Positions 33,671 through 43,220 of a DNA stretch of 64,000 nt are shown here, piece after piece (positions within the stretch are counted from its first letter, which is position 1; each line of letters begins with the position of its first letter). The translations under genes and the position numbers were made by a program. The stretch covers positions 2,115,722-2,179,721 of the forward strand of contig JACKCI010000001.1 in the NCBI GenBank assembly GCA_020634155.1, in the 5' to 3' direction. The DNA is from Anaerolineales bacterium (GTDB lineage: Bacteria; Chloroflexota; Anaerolineae; Aggregatilineales; J027). The notes beneath the pieces are model-generated. The model ran no database searches, was not told where the DNA came from, and saw nothing but the letters and a program-made list of their open reading frames with translations.

Positions 33671-35104
33671 ATGTTTGGATGTCTCAATAAACTCTCAACT
33701 CTGGCTATCTTGTTTTTCGGGCTGGGTTCAGCCGTGATGGTGGGGGTGATTGTTGTCTCTACAAATGGCTTAGGGGGTAGCGAGTTAATTGATTTACCCG
33801 TTGTCCGCCAACGAGTAGGCGGTGAACTGATTGAAGAAACGGGTAGCGCTACCCTCAATGAAGTTGTCGAAAAGCGCGAAATGTTCGCTAAGGTACCCTT
33901 GCCTAGTGAAGTCTCAACTGATGAGGATGTGGTTGTAACCAATACCTCGCTTGCCATTATATTTGCCTTGCTCTTTGGTTTGCTGAGTACCATGCTCAAT
34001 AATCTGGTGCGAAACTATGAAAAAGAGCTAGAGGCATGGCTGGTCTATCTTTATCTAGACAAAATCTTTTGGCCGTTGCGGGCACTCAAGTTCTTGGTCT
34101 CTCAAGATGTGCGGCGAGGATGCTTGGGTGGGGTCGTCATTATCGTTGTCTTTGCCCTCTACGGTATTATCTTTGCATTCTTAGAGCCGGGGACGAGTCT
34201 GTTGTCTCCCGAAGGTATCCAATTAGCAATCGTATTGGCGGCGAGTGTTGGCCTGATTAGCTTGGCGGGAGATGTTGCCCAGCGGCAGGTGGCCCGTTTT
34301 TGGCGTAAGACTTCCCGTTTTGGCATCTATCCTGCCAACCTTGGGTTTGCGATTATCACAACCTTGTTCTCGCGCTTGGTGGGCATCAGCCCCGGTATTT
34401 TGTTCGGCACGCCGGGCGGTGTGGATGTTGATATGGAGGATGAACCCCGCGCCCGTGATGCTATCCTTGCCCTGACAACCATTGGTGTGGTGATATTTTT
34501 TGGGGCGCTTGGTTGGGGCTTAACTGCCCTTATTCACGAATCAGGCAAGCAAACCCTCAGCGGTGACCAACTAGAGTTTGTCGCCCCCTTGACTCAACTT
34601 GGTCTAGCACTGGGGTTGGCCTTATTCGTGGTTGGTCTAGAAACTGCTTTCTTTGAGATGGTGCCACTATCTTTGACAGCAGGCACCCAGATTTTTCGCT
34701 GGAATCCGCTGGTTTGGGGGGCAGGATTTGCACCTGTTTTCTTTGCTTTTGCCCATACTCTGCTGAATCCCCAAGGGGAATATTTACAGGTATTTGAACA
34801 AACGCCTATGGTGGTACTCACTGTCGTAGTTGGGCTGCTGTTTGCGACATTGGTCACGTTTTGGGTGTTATTCCGCTTCTTTGATCCACCGAACATGCGC
34901 CGTCGGCCTGTCTATGCACCAGCCCCACCCCCGCCTTATCAGCAGCCCTATGGCGGTTATCCGCCGCAAGGGGGCTATCCACCACCTCAATACCCGCCCC
35001 AGTACCCGCCAGCACCAGCCCCACCGCAGGTTCCACCGCAAGGGGGGCAGAATTATCCACCCCCACCAGCACCACCCCCGCGCCGCGACCCACCTGCACA
35101 TTAA
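33671..35104 (+). CDS. polytopic membrane protein with proline-rich tail
   Basis: A 477-residue protein with eight or so hydrophobic helices (first at 8-30; others near 98-115, 150-175, 190-210, 280-300, 325-345, 365-385, 400-425). It contains the motif SRLVGISPGILFG near 237, known in a family of unassigned bacterial membrane proteins. The last about 75 residues are extremely Pro/Tyr/Gln-rich with short PPQ-type repeats (YPPQ, PPPPP) and no membrane segment. No enzymatic signature is seen. It follows the M15-like gene with a GAGGTGAG ribosome-binding site, so both probably form an operon. Its stop shares 4 bases with that of the convergent PNPOx-like gene. Confidence 0.7.
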   Translation: MFGCLNKLSTLAILFFGLGSAVMVGVIVVSTNGLGGSELIDLPVVRQRVGGELIEETGSATLNEVVEKREMFAKVPLPSEVSTDEDVVVTNTSLAIIFALLFGLLSTMLNNLVRNYEKELEAWLVYLYLDKIFWPLRALKFLVSQDVRRGCLGGVVIIVVFALYGIIFAFLEPGTSLLSPEGIQLAIVLAASVGLISLAGDVAQRQVARFWRKTSRFGIYPANLGFAIITTLFSRLVGISPGILFGTPGGVDVDMEDEPRARDAILALTTIGVVIFFGALGWGLTALIHESGKQTLSGDQLEFVAPLTQLGLALGLALFVVGLETAFFEMVPLSLTAGTQIFRWNPLVWGAGFAPVFFAFAHTLLNPQGEYLQVFEQTPMVVLTVVVGLLFATLVTFWVLFRFFDPPNMRRRPVYAPAPPPPYQQPYGGYPPQGGYPPPQYPPQYPPAPAPPQVPPQGGQNYPPPPAPPPRRDPPAH

Positions 35105-35664
35105 CCTTCTTGATAGGGATAGGTGAACGCACCGGGGAAGTCTGGCCCAACTTGCTTCTGTTTACCGCTCCATTCCTCGATATGAATGCAATAGACGCTG
35201 GTGCGTTTTAGCTCATCGGGGTGAATGGGGCGGTAATCACGCTCTGGCTTCAGGTGTGGGCAATACTTATCAAGGAGGAGTTGCAAGGCGCGGGTTTGCT
35301 CGGCATCATCCTCAATGATACTCGTCGTACCGAAGACCACCACCCCTGCATATTCCACACTAAACTCTAGTGCGGTATCAGCAGGCAACAAACGCCCCAT
35401 CTCAAACACACTAAAGCAGACGTTAGTCTGTTCTTCAACATTGGCACGGGTACGCCCATCTTTGGCAGTGTGCATATAGATGCAATGAGCCGCCTCATCA
35501 TAGACAAAGAGATTGCTATTGATAAAGGGTTGCTGCCCATACACTGTCGCTAGTACCCCCACTGGCGCACGCTTCAGAAAATCCTTGATCCAGCCTTCGT
35601 CCTCAACGGCCCGCTTGCTATAGCGGACATGGGTACGGGGCAGGGTGGTATAGTCTTGGCTCAT
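35101..35664 (-). CDS. pyridoxamine 5'-phosphate oxidase-family flavin-binding protein
   Basis: A 187-residue split-beta-barrel protein of the PNPOx/NimA-like superfamily. The pattern APVGVLATVYGQQPFINSNLFVYDE (near residue 30), then YMHTAKDGRTRANV and VCFSVFEMG...LPADTALEFSVEYAGVVVFG, is the flavin-binding barrel of this group. FMN or F420 binding is expected, but substrate (a reductase for nitro-compounds or heme-like ligands) is unknown. ATG 35664 has CAGGAGAC upstream. It lies 1 base after the cupin gene in the same direction and opposite a PdxR-type regulator, which often controls such genes. Confidence 0.85.
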   Translation of the reverse strand: MSQDYTTLPRTHVRYSKRAVEDEGWIKDFLKRAPVGVLATVYGQQPFINSNLFVYDEAAHCIYMHTAKDGRTRANVEEQTNVCFSVFEMGRLLPADTALEFSVEYAGVVVFGTTSIIEDDAEQTRALQLLLDKYCPHLKPERDYRPIHPDELKRTSVYCIHIEEWSGKQKQVGPDFPGAFTYPYQEG

Positions 35665-35665
35665 G

Positions 35666-35989
35666 CTAGTCTCCTGTTTCAGCGGGTGCAAAGAACACCA
35701 CAATTGTCAAATCTTCGGTAATGCTATGAAAGTGATGCGGGGCATGGGCGGGAACATAGACAATGGTGCCACTTTGTACAGACTGATTCTCGCCTGCTAC
35801 TTCAATCATCCCTCTGCCAGAAACTACATAATAGACCTCATCTTCGTTGTGGGGTTGTTGGGGGTCGGTACTGTGAGCAGGCAGAATATACAGCCCTAAA
35901 CTCATAGCGGGCACCCGCAAAAATTCATGATAAAGAGGGTCAGATGTGACCTGTTCGGTGATGATGTTATTCAAGTCGAATAATTGCAT
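35666..35989 (-). CDS. cupin-domain protein
   Basis: A 107-residue single-domain cupin. The metal-binding motifs are PHNEDEVYYVVSGRG (with H-x-x-x-x-E pattern) and PAHAPHHFHSI, giving likely His/Glu ligands. ATG 35989 is chosen, as an AGGTT site lies 10 bases upstream; two further in-frame ATGs (36007, 36067) give longer products without a clear site. Small cupins may be isomerases, dioxygenases or metal-binding regulators; the role is unknown. It precedes the flavin-binding gene by 1 base and diverges from the MocR-type regulator. Confidence 0.82.
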   Translation of the reverse strand: MQLFDLNNIITEQVTSDPLYHEFLRVPAMSLGLYILPAHSTDPQQPHNEDEVYYVVSGRGMIEVAGENQSVQSGTIVYVPAHAPHHFHSITEDLTIVVFFAPAETGD

Positions 35990-36091
35990 GGCTTTATTAA
36001 CCTCCATGATATAAGATAGCGACACATTGGCCCGCTCAAAAGAGCCATTATTGCACAAACTATACATACCACTTTTAACGAGAGATAGACG

Positions 36092-37558
36092 ATGACTAAA
36101 CTTTCCAATGCGCTATCACTGGCAACCATTACTCTCGATCATGCTTCAAATACAGCACTTTACCAGCAAATCTACGAGCGCTTGGCAGAGGCTATTTTAG
36201 CTGGAAAGTTAGAAGCGGGCCTGAGATTGCCCTCAACCCGTGAACTGGCGATCACCTTGGGGGTCTCTCGCAACACAGTTGTGACTGCCTTTGACCAACT
36301 CTTGGCGGAGGGTTATTTGGTGGCAGAGGTCGGTTCTGGCACCTATGTAACCTATACCCTGCCCGAAGAATTATTAACCGCACGACCCCTTACTAACCCG
36401 CAACCACAGACCTTTAGTGCCAAGCGAGGTCTTTCCAAGCGGGGGATGTTGTTGGCACTCACACCCGCCTCGATTAGTCGCAAGGCCAACCGTGATTTTA
36501 TCTTTGCTCATGGGATACCCGCCCTTGATGAATTTCCTTTCGATTTATGGGCAAAGTTGGAGACACGGCGCTATCGCCAAGCGGGGCGCTTATTTCAGTA
36601 TGGCGAGGCAGGTGGATACCGCCCCCTACGAGAAGCTATCGCCAGCTATCTTAAAGCATCACGGGCTGTGAACTGCGAACCCGAACAGGTCATCATTTGC
36701 AGTGGGTCTCAGCAGGCGTTGGACTTGGTAGCACGTCTTTTGCTGGATACAGGTGATACAGTATGGCTAGAAGACCCCGGTTATCTAGGGGCGCGGGGGG
36801 CTTTTCAATCCGCGGGCGCTAAGGTAATACCAATGCCTGTTGATGAGGAGGGATTGATGATTCCCCCCCATTATCGCGGAGATGTGCGACTGGTTTATGT
36901 CACTCCTTCACATCAATTCCCAATTGGCGTCACCATGAGCCTTGCCCGTCGCCTCACGCTCCTTGGGCGGGTTAATGCGTGGATTGTTGAGGATGATTAT
37001 GACAGTGAGTATCGCTATACAGGGCGTCCTATTCCCGCTCTACAAGGGCTAGATACTGAAGGCAAGGTCATCTACCTCGGCACCTTTAGTAAAGTCTTGT
37101 TTCCCGCCTTACGGGTTGGCTATTTGGTGGTGCCGCCTGCGGTGGTGGACGCCTTCACCAACGCCCAAGCGCTGATTCATCGCGGGGTCTCGCCTATTTT
37201 ACAAGCGACCCTCACCGATTTCATCCACGATGGGCATCTCGCACGCCATATCCGACGGATGCGGGTCTTATATGAGGAACGCCAAGCGGTGTTTATGGAC
37301 GCCGCCCAACGCGAACTCGGCGGTTTCTTAGAACTCGGCGTAATGGATACAGGCATGCACACTGTCGGCTGGCTTCCTCCTGATATGAACGATACGGCAA
37401 TGGCACGGCGGGCCACAACCTATGACATTGAGACCTTGCCCCTTTCAGATTATGCCCTCCAGCACTTGGCGCGGGGAGGCTTGGTGTTGGGCTATGCAGC
37501 CGCCAAGCCTGAACATATCCGACAGGGTATGAAACGCCTTGCCAATGCCTTGTTGTGA
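36092..37558 (+). CDS. MocR/PdxR-type transcriptional regulator (GntR HTH plus aminotransferase domain)
   Basis: A 488-residue regulator. The N-terminal GntR-type winged helix is LYQQIYERLAEAILAG...LRLPSTRELAITLGVSRNTVVTAFDQL (residues about 20-70). A linker leads to a class I aminotransferase fold with the PLP-binding region VIICSGSQQALDLVARLL, VEDDYDSEYRY and the Schiff-base Lys in TFSKVLFPALRVGY. Such fusion proteins sense PLP or an amino-acid derivative and do not act as transaminases. The adjacent divergent flavin-binding (PNPOx-like) and cupin genes are likely targets, as PdxR regulators control vitamin B6-related genes. No pdxS/pdxT is present in the window. Confidence 0.9.
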   Translation: MTKLSNALSLATITLDHASNTALYQQIYERLAEAILAGKLEAGLRLPSTRELAITLGVSRNTVVTAFDQLLAEGYLVAEVGSGTYVTYTLPEELLTARPLTNPQPQTFSAKRGLSKRGMLLALTPASISRKANRDFIFAHGIPALDEFPFDLWAKLETRRYRQAGRLFQYGEAGGYRPLREAIASYLKASRAVNCEPEQVIICSGSQQALDLVARLLLDTGDTVWLEDPGYLGARGAFQSAGAKVIPMPVDEEGLMIPPHYRGDVRLVYVTPSHQFPIGVTMSLARRLTLLGRVNAWIVEDDYDSEYRYTGRPIPALQGLDTEGKVIYLGTFSKVLFPALRVGYLVVPPAVVDAFTNAQALIHRGVSPILQATLTDFIHDGHLARHIRRMRVLYEERQAVFMDAAQRELGGFLELGVMDTGMHTVGWLPPDMNDTAMARRATTYDIETLPLSDYALQHLARGGLVLGYAAAKPEHIRQGMKRLANALL

Positions 37559-37651
37559 TTTTCGGAGGGTGTGGAAGGTGCTAGATGATACTTAAAACTC
37601 GACCTTGCTCCCCGTATCTTGGTAGATGGTACCAAGGAGCAAAAACGCATC

Positions 37652-38116
37652 ATGGCAAGCCTTGAGCAAATTCAAGCGTTTCTCGGTCAAAAACGGCTGG
37701 CGTTTGTGGGTCTATCACGTCAGGACAAAGACTTCAGCCGTATCCTCTTTAATGAATTTCAGAAGCGTGGCTATGAGGTTATCCCCGTCAATCCCAATGC
37801 CGATGAGATTGCGGGTCTCAAATGCTATGCCCATGTCCAAGATATTGAGCCACCTGTGGAAAATGCCTTAATCATCACGCCATCTGAGGCCACGGAAGGG
37901 GTGGTGCAGGATTGTGCGACAGCAGGCGTTAAACGGGTGTGGATGCATCGTGGTGAAGGGATTGGGGCCGTTAGTCAACCCGCCCTCGACTATTGCCAAG
38001 CCCATCAGATTGATGTGGTTGATGGCTATTGCCCCTTCATGTTCTTTGAAAACGCGCAGTGGTTCCATCGTTTGCACGGATTTGTTGTAAAAGTAACGGG
38101 CAAATACCCCCAATAA
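37652..38116 (+). CDS. CoA-binding protein
   Basis: A 154-residue protein of the YccU-like CoA-binding family (Rossmann fold related to SucD N-terminal domain). It opens SLEQIQAFLGQKRLAFVGLSR, then RGYEVIPVNPNADEIAGLKCYAHVQDI, VQDCATAGVKRVWMHRGEG and the ending DGYCPFMFF. ATG 37652 has AAGGAG 12 bases upstream. Family members bind CoA and may aid in thiol or acyl-CoA protection; the physiological job is unclear. A strong terminator follows. Confidence 0.88.
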   Translation: MASLEQIQAFLGQKRLAFVGLSRQDKDFSRILFNEFQKRGYEVIPVNPNADEIAGLKCYAHVQDIEPPVENALIITPSEATEGVVQDCATAGVKRVWMHRGEGIGAVSQPALDYCQAHQIDVVDGYCPFMFFENAQWFHRLHGFVVKVTGKYPQ

Positions 38117-38123
38117 AAAACTG

Positions 38124-38153
38124 GCGGGCTTGGTCATCGTTCACCAAGCCCGC
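38124..38153. terminator. bidirectional intrinsic terminator
   Basis: A perfect 11-bp stem (GCGGGCTTGGT at 38124-38134 with ACCAAGCCCGC at 38143-38153) and 8-base loop is flanked by an A-tract on the left and TTTT on the right. It terminates the CoA-binding gene on the plus strand and metK on the minus strand. Confidence 0.93.
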
Positions 38154-38161
38154 GGTTTTGC

Positions 38162-39379
38162 TTAGGCCAAGCCAGCCGCTTGCCGTAACATGTCTGCTTT
38201 ATCGGTGCGTTCCCACGCCACATCCAAATCATCACGCCCAAAGTGACCGTAGGCCGCCACTTGACGGAATTGCGGCTTGCGGAGGTCAAGGTCGCGGATA
38301 ATGGCTGCTGGACGCATGTCGAAGTGTTCTTTAATCAAGGCTTCGATGGTGGCTTCAGGGACATGGTTGGTGCCAAAGGTCTCAACCGCAACCGAAAGCG
38401 GATGCGCCACGCCAATGGCATAGGAGACCTGCAACTCGAACCGATCCGCCAAGCCAGCCGCTACCACATTTTTGGCAACATAGCGGGCCATGTATGCTGC
38501 TGAACGGTCAACCTTGGTGGCGTCCTTACCAGAGAACGCACCACCACCATGCCGCGCCACCCCACCATAGGTATCCACAATAATCTTGCGTCCAGTGAGG
38601 CCAGCATCACCCTTGGGGCCGCCCGTTACAAAGCGCCCCGTGGGATTGACATAAATCTTGAGGTCTTCATCCACCAATTCAGCCGGAAGGATCGGCTTAA
38701 TCACATGCTCAATAATATCGTGGCGAATTTGCTCATTGGTGATGTCGGGGGCATGTTGGGCCGAAATCAGCACCGTGTCAATGCGCTTGGGTTTGCCATA
38801 GGCATATTCAACTGTGACTTGGCTCTTGCCATCGGGTCGCAGGTAAGGCAGGGTGCCGTCACGCCGCACTACAGAGAGCCGTTGGGTCAGTTTGTGGGCC
38901 AAGGTGATGGTCAGAGGCATCAGTTCTGGAGTCTCGTTACAAGCAAAGCCAATCATCATGCCTTGGTCGCCTGCACCGATGGCATCCAGTTCAGCATCGG
39001 TCATCTGCTTCTCGCGCAGTTCAAGGGCTTGATCAACGCCTTGGGCAATATCGCTGGACTGCTCATTAATGGCTACAAACACACCGCAGGTATCGGCATC
39101 AAAGCCAAACTTGCCGCGAGTATAGCCAATATCACGCACAATACCGCGCACCACAGAAGGAATATCAACATAGGTGTTGGTCGTAATTTCGCCAAAAACA
39201 AAAACTAAGCCCGTTGTGGTCGAGGCTTCGCAAGCAACACGGGCATAGGGGTCATTGGTTAGGATAGCGTCTAGCACGCCGTCCGATATTTGGTCACAGA
39301 TTTTATCAGGATGGCCCTCAGTCACAGACTCGGAGGTGAAGAAAAACTGTGGTGAGGTCATGAACGTTAAATTGCTCAT
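38162..39379 (-). CDS. metK: S-adenosylmethionine synthetase
   Basis: A 405-residue cytoplasmic enzyme that forms SAM from methionine and ATP. Markers are [20 protein letters not shown] near the N terminus, [21 protein letters not shown] (about 122-142), and the glycine-rich [26 protein letters not shown] near 263. ATG 39379 is preceded by AAAGGAA; an earlier in-frame ATG lacks a site. A promoter with TTGACA lies 55 bases upstream and the leader of about 48 bases is too short for a typical SAM riboswitch. It lies downstream of ftsZ and behind its own promoter. Confidence 0.96.
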   Translation of the reverse strand: MSNLTFMTSPQFFFTSESVTEGHPDKICDQISDGVLDAILTNDPYARVACEASTTTGLVFVFGEITTNTYVDIPSVVRGIVRDIGYTRGKFGFDADTCGVFVAINEQSSDIAQGVDQALELREKQMTDAELDAIGAGDQGMMIGFACNETPELMPLTITLAHKLTQRLSVVRRDGTLPYLRPDGKSQVTVEYAYGKPKRIDTVLISAQHAPDITNEQIRHDIIEHVIKPILPAELVDEDLKIYVNPTGRFVTGGPKGDAGLTGRKIIVDTYGGVARHGGGAFSGKDATKVDRSAAYMARYVAKNVVAAGLADRFELQVSYAIGVAHPLSVAVETFGTNHVPEATIEALIKEHFDMRPAAIIRDLDLRKPQFRQVAAYGHFGRDDLDVAWERTDKADMLRQAAGLA

Positions 39380-39433
39380 AGCTTTCCTTTCGTTATACAA
39401 AACGACCCTCCAACAGAGGGCGGCAACGGCGTG

Positions 39434-39462
39434 ATGGTACCTGAATCAAGGGCGACTGTCAA
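39434..39462 (-). promoter_or_regulatory. promoter of metK
   Basis: On the minus strand, TTGACA (39462-39457) and TACCAT (39439-39434) are 17 bp apart, giving a consensus -35 with a moderate -10. Expected start is near 39427, about 48 bases before metK. Confidence 0.72.
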
Positions 39463-39478
39463 TAAAGAATAAAACTGA

Positions 39479-39509
39479 AAACCCCTGAATATGCGCTATT
39501 CAGGGGTTT
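39479..39509 (-). terminator. intrinsic terminator after ftsZ
   Basis: A perfect 13-bp inverted repeat (39479-39491 and 39497-39509, core CCCCTGAATA) with a 5-base loop is followed on the minus strand by a T-rich run. It lies just downstream of the ftsZ stop. Confidence 0.9.
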
Positions 39510-39531
39510 GGCTCTGCGAAGAGAAAAGGCT

Positions 39532-40833
39532 TTAGCGTTTCCGCAAAAATGTCGGGATTTCCAAATCGTCGTCGCTATTATCCATCCCACGCGGAGGGAC
39601 ACGCGGGGGTTGTTGGGACGATGATTTGGGCTGTTGGCTGCTAGGTGGCTGCTGCTGCACCTGACGCTCAACCGCTTGAGGGGGCGGGGGAGGCGTCATC
39701 GGTTGTTGGGGCTGCGGCGGCATGGGCGGCTCAACAGGTTGATAGACGGGTTGCGGTGCTTGATACATTTGCTGCTGTTGTTGCTGTGATTGGTGGTGAT
39801 GATGCTGAGATGACGACGATACCCATCCACTACTTTGTTGATTGGTGGTGGTGGTTGGTCGGCGCACTACACGGTCACGGTCAAAGCCCGTTGCAATCAC
39901 CGTAATGCGGATTTCGTCACCCATATTCTCGTCAATCACAGCACCAAAGATGAGATTGACATCGGGGTGAGCCGTCTCTTTGATGATGGCAGCCGCTTCA
40001 TTAACCTCAAAGAGGCTCATGTTGGGGCCACCCGTCACATTGAAGAGGATACCGCGTGCGCCATCAATGGTCACATCCAACAGATTGCTGGAGATAGCGT
40101 GTTCGGCGGCAACACGGGAACGGTCTTCACCCGTTGCACGCCCGACCGCCATCAGGGCCGCACCACCTTCGCTCATAATTGTCCGCACGTCGTTGAAGTC
40201 AAGGTTAATCAAACCGGGGACAGTAATCAGTTCCGAGATACCTTGAATACCTTGGCGCAGGACGTCATCAGCCATCGCAAAGGCCGATTGCAGACTGGCG
40301 CGTTTGTCCACAATTTGCAGCAAGCGGTCATTGGGAATGACAATTAGCGTATCTACTTGGCTCTTGAGGGCTTCGATGCCAGCTTCAGCAGTTTGGATAC
40401 GTCGTGCGCCTTCAAAAGTGAAGGGGCGAGTCACAACTCCGATGGTCAAAGCACCCAGTTCACGGGCAGCACCTGCCACAATTGGTGCGGCACCCGTTCC
40501 TGTTCCACCGCCCATGCCACAGGTGATAAACACCATATCAGAGCCGCGCAGCACCTCATAAATTTCATCGGAGCTTTCTTCAGCGGCTTTACGCCCGACC
40601 TCGGGATTACCACCCGCACCTAGCCCACGTGTCAATTTATCGCCAATCCGCACGCGGGTTTTGGCTTTACTCAGGAGCAAGGCTTGTGAGTCGGTATTGA
40701 CTGCAATAAAATCAACACCACCCATCCCTTCATCAATCATTCGGTTGACGGCATTACTTCCGCCACCACCAACGCCAATAACTTTAATATTGGCAAAATT
40801 ATCCTCATGACCTAAGAAAAGTTGATCATTCAT
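39532..40833 (-). CDS. ftsZ: cell division protein FtsZ
   Basis: A 433-residue tubulin-like GTPase that forms the division ring. Core motifs are [28 protein letters not shown], the tubulin signature [13 protein letters not shown], and the T7 loop region [15 protein letters not shown]. The C-terminal linker (about residues 325-410) is rich in His, Gln and Pro, with QQQQQQ and HHHHQ runs, then closes with the conserved tail [12 protein letters not shown], the FtsA/SepF-binding peptide. ATG 40833 is the start fitting known N termini (MNDQLFLG...); an in-frame ATG 60 bases upstream is less likely. It lies between ftsA and metK, with a terminator after it. Confidence 0.97.
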   Translation of the reverse strand: MNDQLFLGHEDNFANIKVIGVGGGGSNAVNRMIDEGMGGVDFIAVNTDSQALLLSKAKTRVRIGDKLTRGLGAGGNPEVGRKAAEESSDEIYEVLRGSDMVFITCGMGGGTGTGAAPIVAGAARELGALTIGVVTRPFTFEGARRIQTAEAGIEALKSQVDTLIVIPNDRLLQIVDKRASLQSAFAMADDVLRQGIQGISELITVPGLINLDFNDVRTIMSEGGAALMAVGRATGEDRSRVAAEHAISSNLLDVTIDGARGILFNVTGGPNMSLFEVNEAAAIIKETAHPDVNLIFGAVIDENMGDEIRITVIATGFDRDRVVRRPTTTTNQQSSGWVSSSSQHHHHQSQQQQQQMYQAPQPVYQPVEPPMPPQPQQPMTPPPPPQAVERQVQQQPPSSQQPKSSSQQPPRVPPRGMDNSDDDLEIPTFLRKR

Positions 40834-40943
40834 GTTTATTATTTGCTCCCTCTCTTCGCAAGAGCCAGCGGATAGTTGTAGATTGTACGTCAAAAATTAG
40901 TTAGGCGAAAGTCAATTGTTAGAATTCTGTTCAAACGATGCGC

Positions 40944-42194
40944 TTATTGCTCATCTTCAGGCAAGAAGCGCTTAAACAGGCCCCCTAGCCATTTGCCTAA
41001 CCCGCTGTTGTTCTCTGGTCGTCCATTCCGACGGAATGAATCACGGCGGTTATCTTCAATATCCATGATAAGACCCAGTCGTAGCAATCCTACGGAGGTA
41101 CTAAAGGCTGGGCTACGCAACATATCGGTCATGCCGCTAATACTCTCTGGTTGAGCCAACCGAGCGGGCATTTTCAGGGTATGATGGGCGATTGTCCGCA
41201 TTCCCGGTAGTAAACTGGCACCCCCCGTCAACACCACACCCGCAGGCAACAGCCCCTCGTGTCCACTTTGACGCACTTCTTCCAACACCAACTCAAACAA
41301 CTCAGTGACACGGGCGTTGATAATCATAGCGAGGTCGCTACGCTTGACTTTGCTCAAACGCTCCTCACCGAAAGGCTGCACCGGAAAAGTCTCGAGTTGG
41401 TTAATCTCACGGGGGTCGGCATGACCATAGTCCAATTTGACCGACTCAGCAATTTCAAAAGGCAGGCTCAGGCCATGTGCAATATCATTGGTGACCAATT
41501 GCCCGCCAACGGCTACCGAGCCAGTATGCCAAACCGACCCTTCCACAAAAATGGCAATATCAGTTGTACCGCCACCAATATCGACTACCATCACCCCCGA
41601 CTCGCGCTCCGTGGGGGTCAAGACCACATCACCTGCTGCCAAGGGGTTGAGAATAAAGCGGTCAATATAAACACCCGCCTTCTCCACACACTTCTCAAAA
41701 TTCCGCATACTGGTGCTAGAACTGACAATAATATGGGTATCGACCTCTAGCCGATAGCCGTGCATGCCCTTGGGGTTGCGGATGCCAATGTAGTCATCCA
41801 GATTAAAACGACGGGGAATCACATGCAGCAACTCGCGCCCATGTGGGATAGGCACGGCCCGCGCTGCCTCCATCACCCGCTGAATATCCATGTCATCGAC
41901 TTCGCGGCTGCCAGAGATGCCCGTCATACCATTGCTATTGATGCTCTGGGCATTGGTGGCAGACAGCGAGACAAAGGCCCGCCCAATCTCATAGCCACTG
42001 GCTCGCTCGGCCTTATGCACTGAAGATGAAATGCTGGCGCTTAATGTATCTACATCAGTTACCATGCCTTTTTTCATGCCCTGAGCAGGTTCAACCCCCA
42101 CGCCGAGAATATAGGTATCCTTGGCGCGGACTTCACCCACAAGGGTGCAGATTTTGGTGGTACCGATGTCAATTCCTACAACGATTTCGCCCAT
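40944..42194 (-). CDS. ftsA: cell division protein FtsA
   Basis: A 416-residue actin-like ATPase that tethers FtsZ to the membrane. The N-terminal phosphate loop is VVGIDIGTTKICTLVGE; the SHS2/1C subdomain (GYEIGRAFVSLSATNAQS...) and the phosphate-2 loop VMVVDIGGGTTDIAIF follow. The adenosine motif is VLTGGASLLPGM. A C-terminal amphipathic helix (LGKWLGGLFKRFLPEDE) is the membrane-targeting sequence. It is encoded after ftsQ by 6 bases and before ftsZ by 110 bases, the conserved division-cluster order. Confidence 0.95.
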   Translation of the reverse strand: MGEIVVGIDIGTTKICTLVGEVRAKDTYILGVGVEPAQGMKKGMVTDVDTLSASISSSVHKAERASGYEIGRAFVSLSATNAQSINSNGMTGISGSREVDDMDIQRVMEAARAVPIPHGRELLHVIPRRFNLDDYIGIRNPKGMHGYRLEVDTHIIVSSSTSMRNFEKCVEKAGVYIDRFILNPLAAGDVVLTPTERESGVMVVDIGGGTTDIAIFVEGSVWHTGSVAVGGQLVTNDIAHGLSLPFEIAESVKLDYGHADPREINQLETFPVQPFGEERLSKVKRSDLAMIINARVTELFELVLEEVRQSGHEGLLPAGVVLTGGASLLPGMRTIAHHTLKMPARLAQPESISGMTDMLRSPAFSTSVGLLRLGLIMDIEDNRRDSFRRNGRPENNSGLGKWLGGLFKRFLPEDEQ

Positions 42195-42200
42195 AAATTC

Positions 42201-43214
42201 CTACTGCTGATAAAAGCGGTCAACAAAGGTGGGATGATGCGGGTCGGAGACATCGACCTCTTCAAATTGAATGCTCGGATAATACGCATTCACAATCGCA
42301 TCATAAACCAATAAGCGTTGTTCCATCCCCAAGCCAATGCCGAACCATGCCACCCAATTGCCCTCTTCGCGTATCCCCAGCCCTTTGACTGGATCATACA
42401 ACATGACCTTTATGCTAGGCCGTTTTGACTTCAGTTGCAATGCTCCTGCGACAATTTGCCAATCAATGCTGTCACCAGTGGTCAAGGCGTCAAGGTTTTC
42501 ATCGGGATACACAATCCGCAAGAGGTCATCCCGCTCCTCACGTTGGAACATCACAATACCGTTGACATCGACCCATACCCGAAAATTGCCCTGTTCCCAA
42601 ATTAGCGCGGGGTCACGCTCGGTAATAAAGACCGACACGGCATTAGGCGGCCATCCGATGTAGACTTCGGCTTTGCCGATACTAGGGTTCGTCTCCAGCC
42701 GTGCCTCAATGGAACGGGCGTCCAACTTAAAAAGGTTACGGTCAGCCGCACCGGTTGCCTCAAAAACTTGTTCAGGTGTAAGGTAGCGCTCACCCCCAAC
42801 GGCAATGGTATCAATAATGAATGCGTCGCTCCCTAGCATAAAATACAAGAGGATAATCAGAAAGAGAGAAATACTACCCGATAGCCAGCGCCATGAAATC
42901 CAAATAACCCCGATAGGCCGCACCCGCTCATCAGGCCGATCTAATCCATCTTGGCGTTCCTTCACACGCCGACGCAATAGACGGCGTTGACGCAAGGATA
43001 GCTCTGGCTTGGTCAAGTCCCCATCTGGAATAAAGACAGGTAACTCCGCCCGAATATCGCCCGTATCGGTTTGGCGGGCATCGCGCATGGCCTTGCGACG
43101 GCTGACACGCGCTAGGCGACCGGGGGCCTTGCTGACATGCCCCTCAGCATTTTCTTTATCAGCGATTCGTTTGGCCTGTATCCGCTCACGGCGGCGCTTT
43201 CCTACTGAAGACAT
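42201..43214 (-). CDS. ftsQ: cell division protein FtsQ/DivIB-like
   Basis: A 337-residue single-pass membrane protein. The N-terminal about 115 residues are very basic (RRRERIQAKR, RVSRRKAMRDAR, RQRRLLRRRVKERQD); one transmembrane helix follows (about 110-130). The POTRA domain follows: FIIDTIAVGGERYLTPEQVFEATGAADRN...SIEARLETNPSIGKAEVYIGWPPNAVSVFITERDP. That POTRA, the location ahead of ftsA and the basic cytoplasmic tail support FtsQ. The long basic tail exceeds the typical FtsQ length and could contact nucleic acid or other divisome proteins. Confidence 0.87.
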   Translation of the reverse strand: MSSVGKRRRERIQAKRIADKENAEGHVSKAPGRLARVSRRKAMRDARQTDTGDIRAELPVFIPDGDLTKPELSLRQRRLLRRRVKERQDGLDRPDERVRPIGVIWISWRWLSGSISLFLIILLYFMLGSDAFIIDTIAVGGERYLTPEQVFEATGAADRNLFKLDARSIEARLETNPSIGKAEVYIGWPPNAVSVFITERDPALIWEQGNFRVWVDVNGIVMFQREERDDLLRIVYPDENLDALTTGDSIDWQIVAGALQLKSKRPSIKVMLYDPVKGLGIREEGNWVAWFGIGLGMEQRLLVYDAIVNAYYPSIQFEEVDVSDPHHPTFVDRFYQQ

Positions 43215-43220
43215 AAGCCC

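Noticed and set aside
38549..39208. A 219-codon open frame opposite metK
   Set aside because: metK has all expected motifs; the antisense frame has none.
39380..39433. A SAM riboswitch in the metK leader
   Set aside because: The leader after the likely start is only about 48 bases with one small hairpin, too short for the common SAM riboswitch classes.
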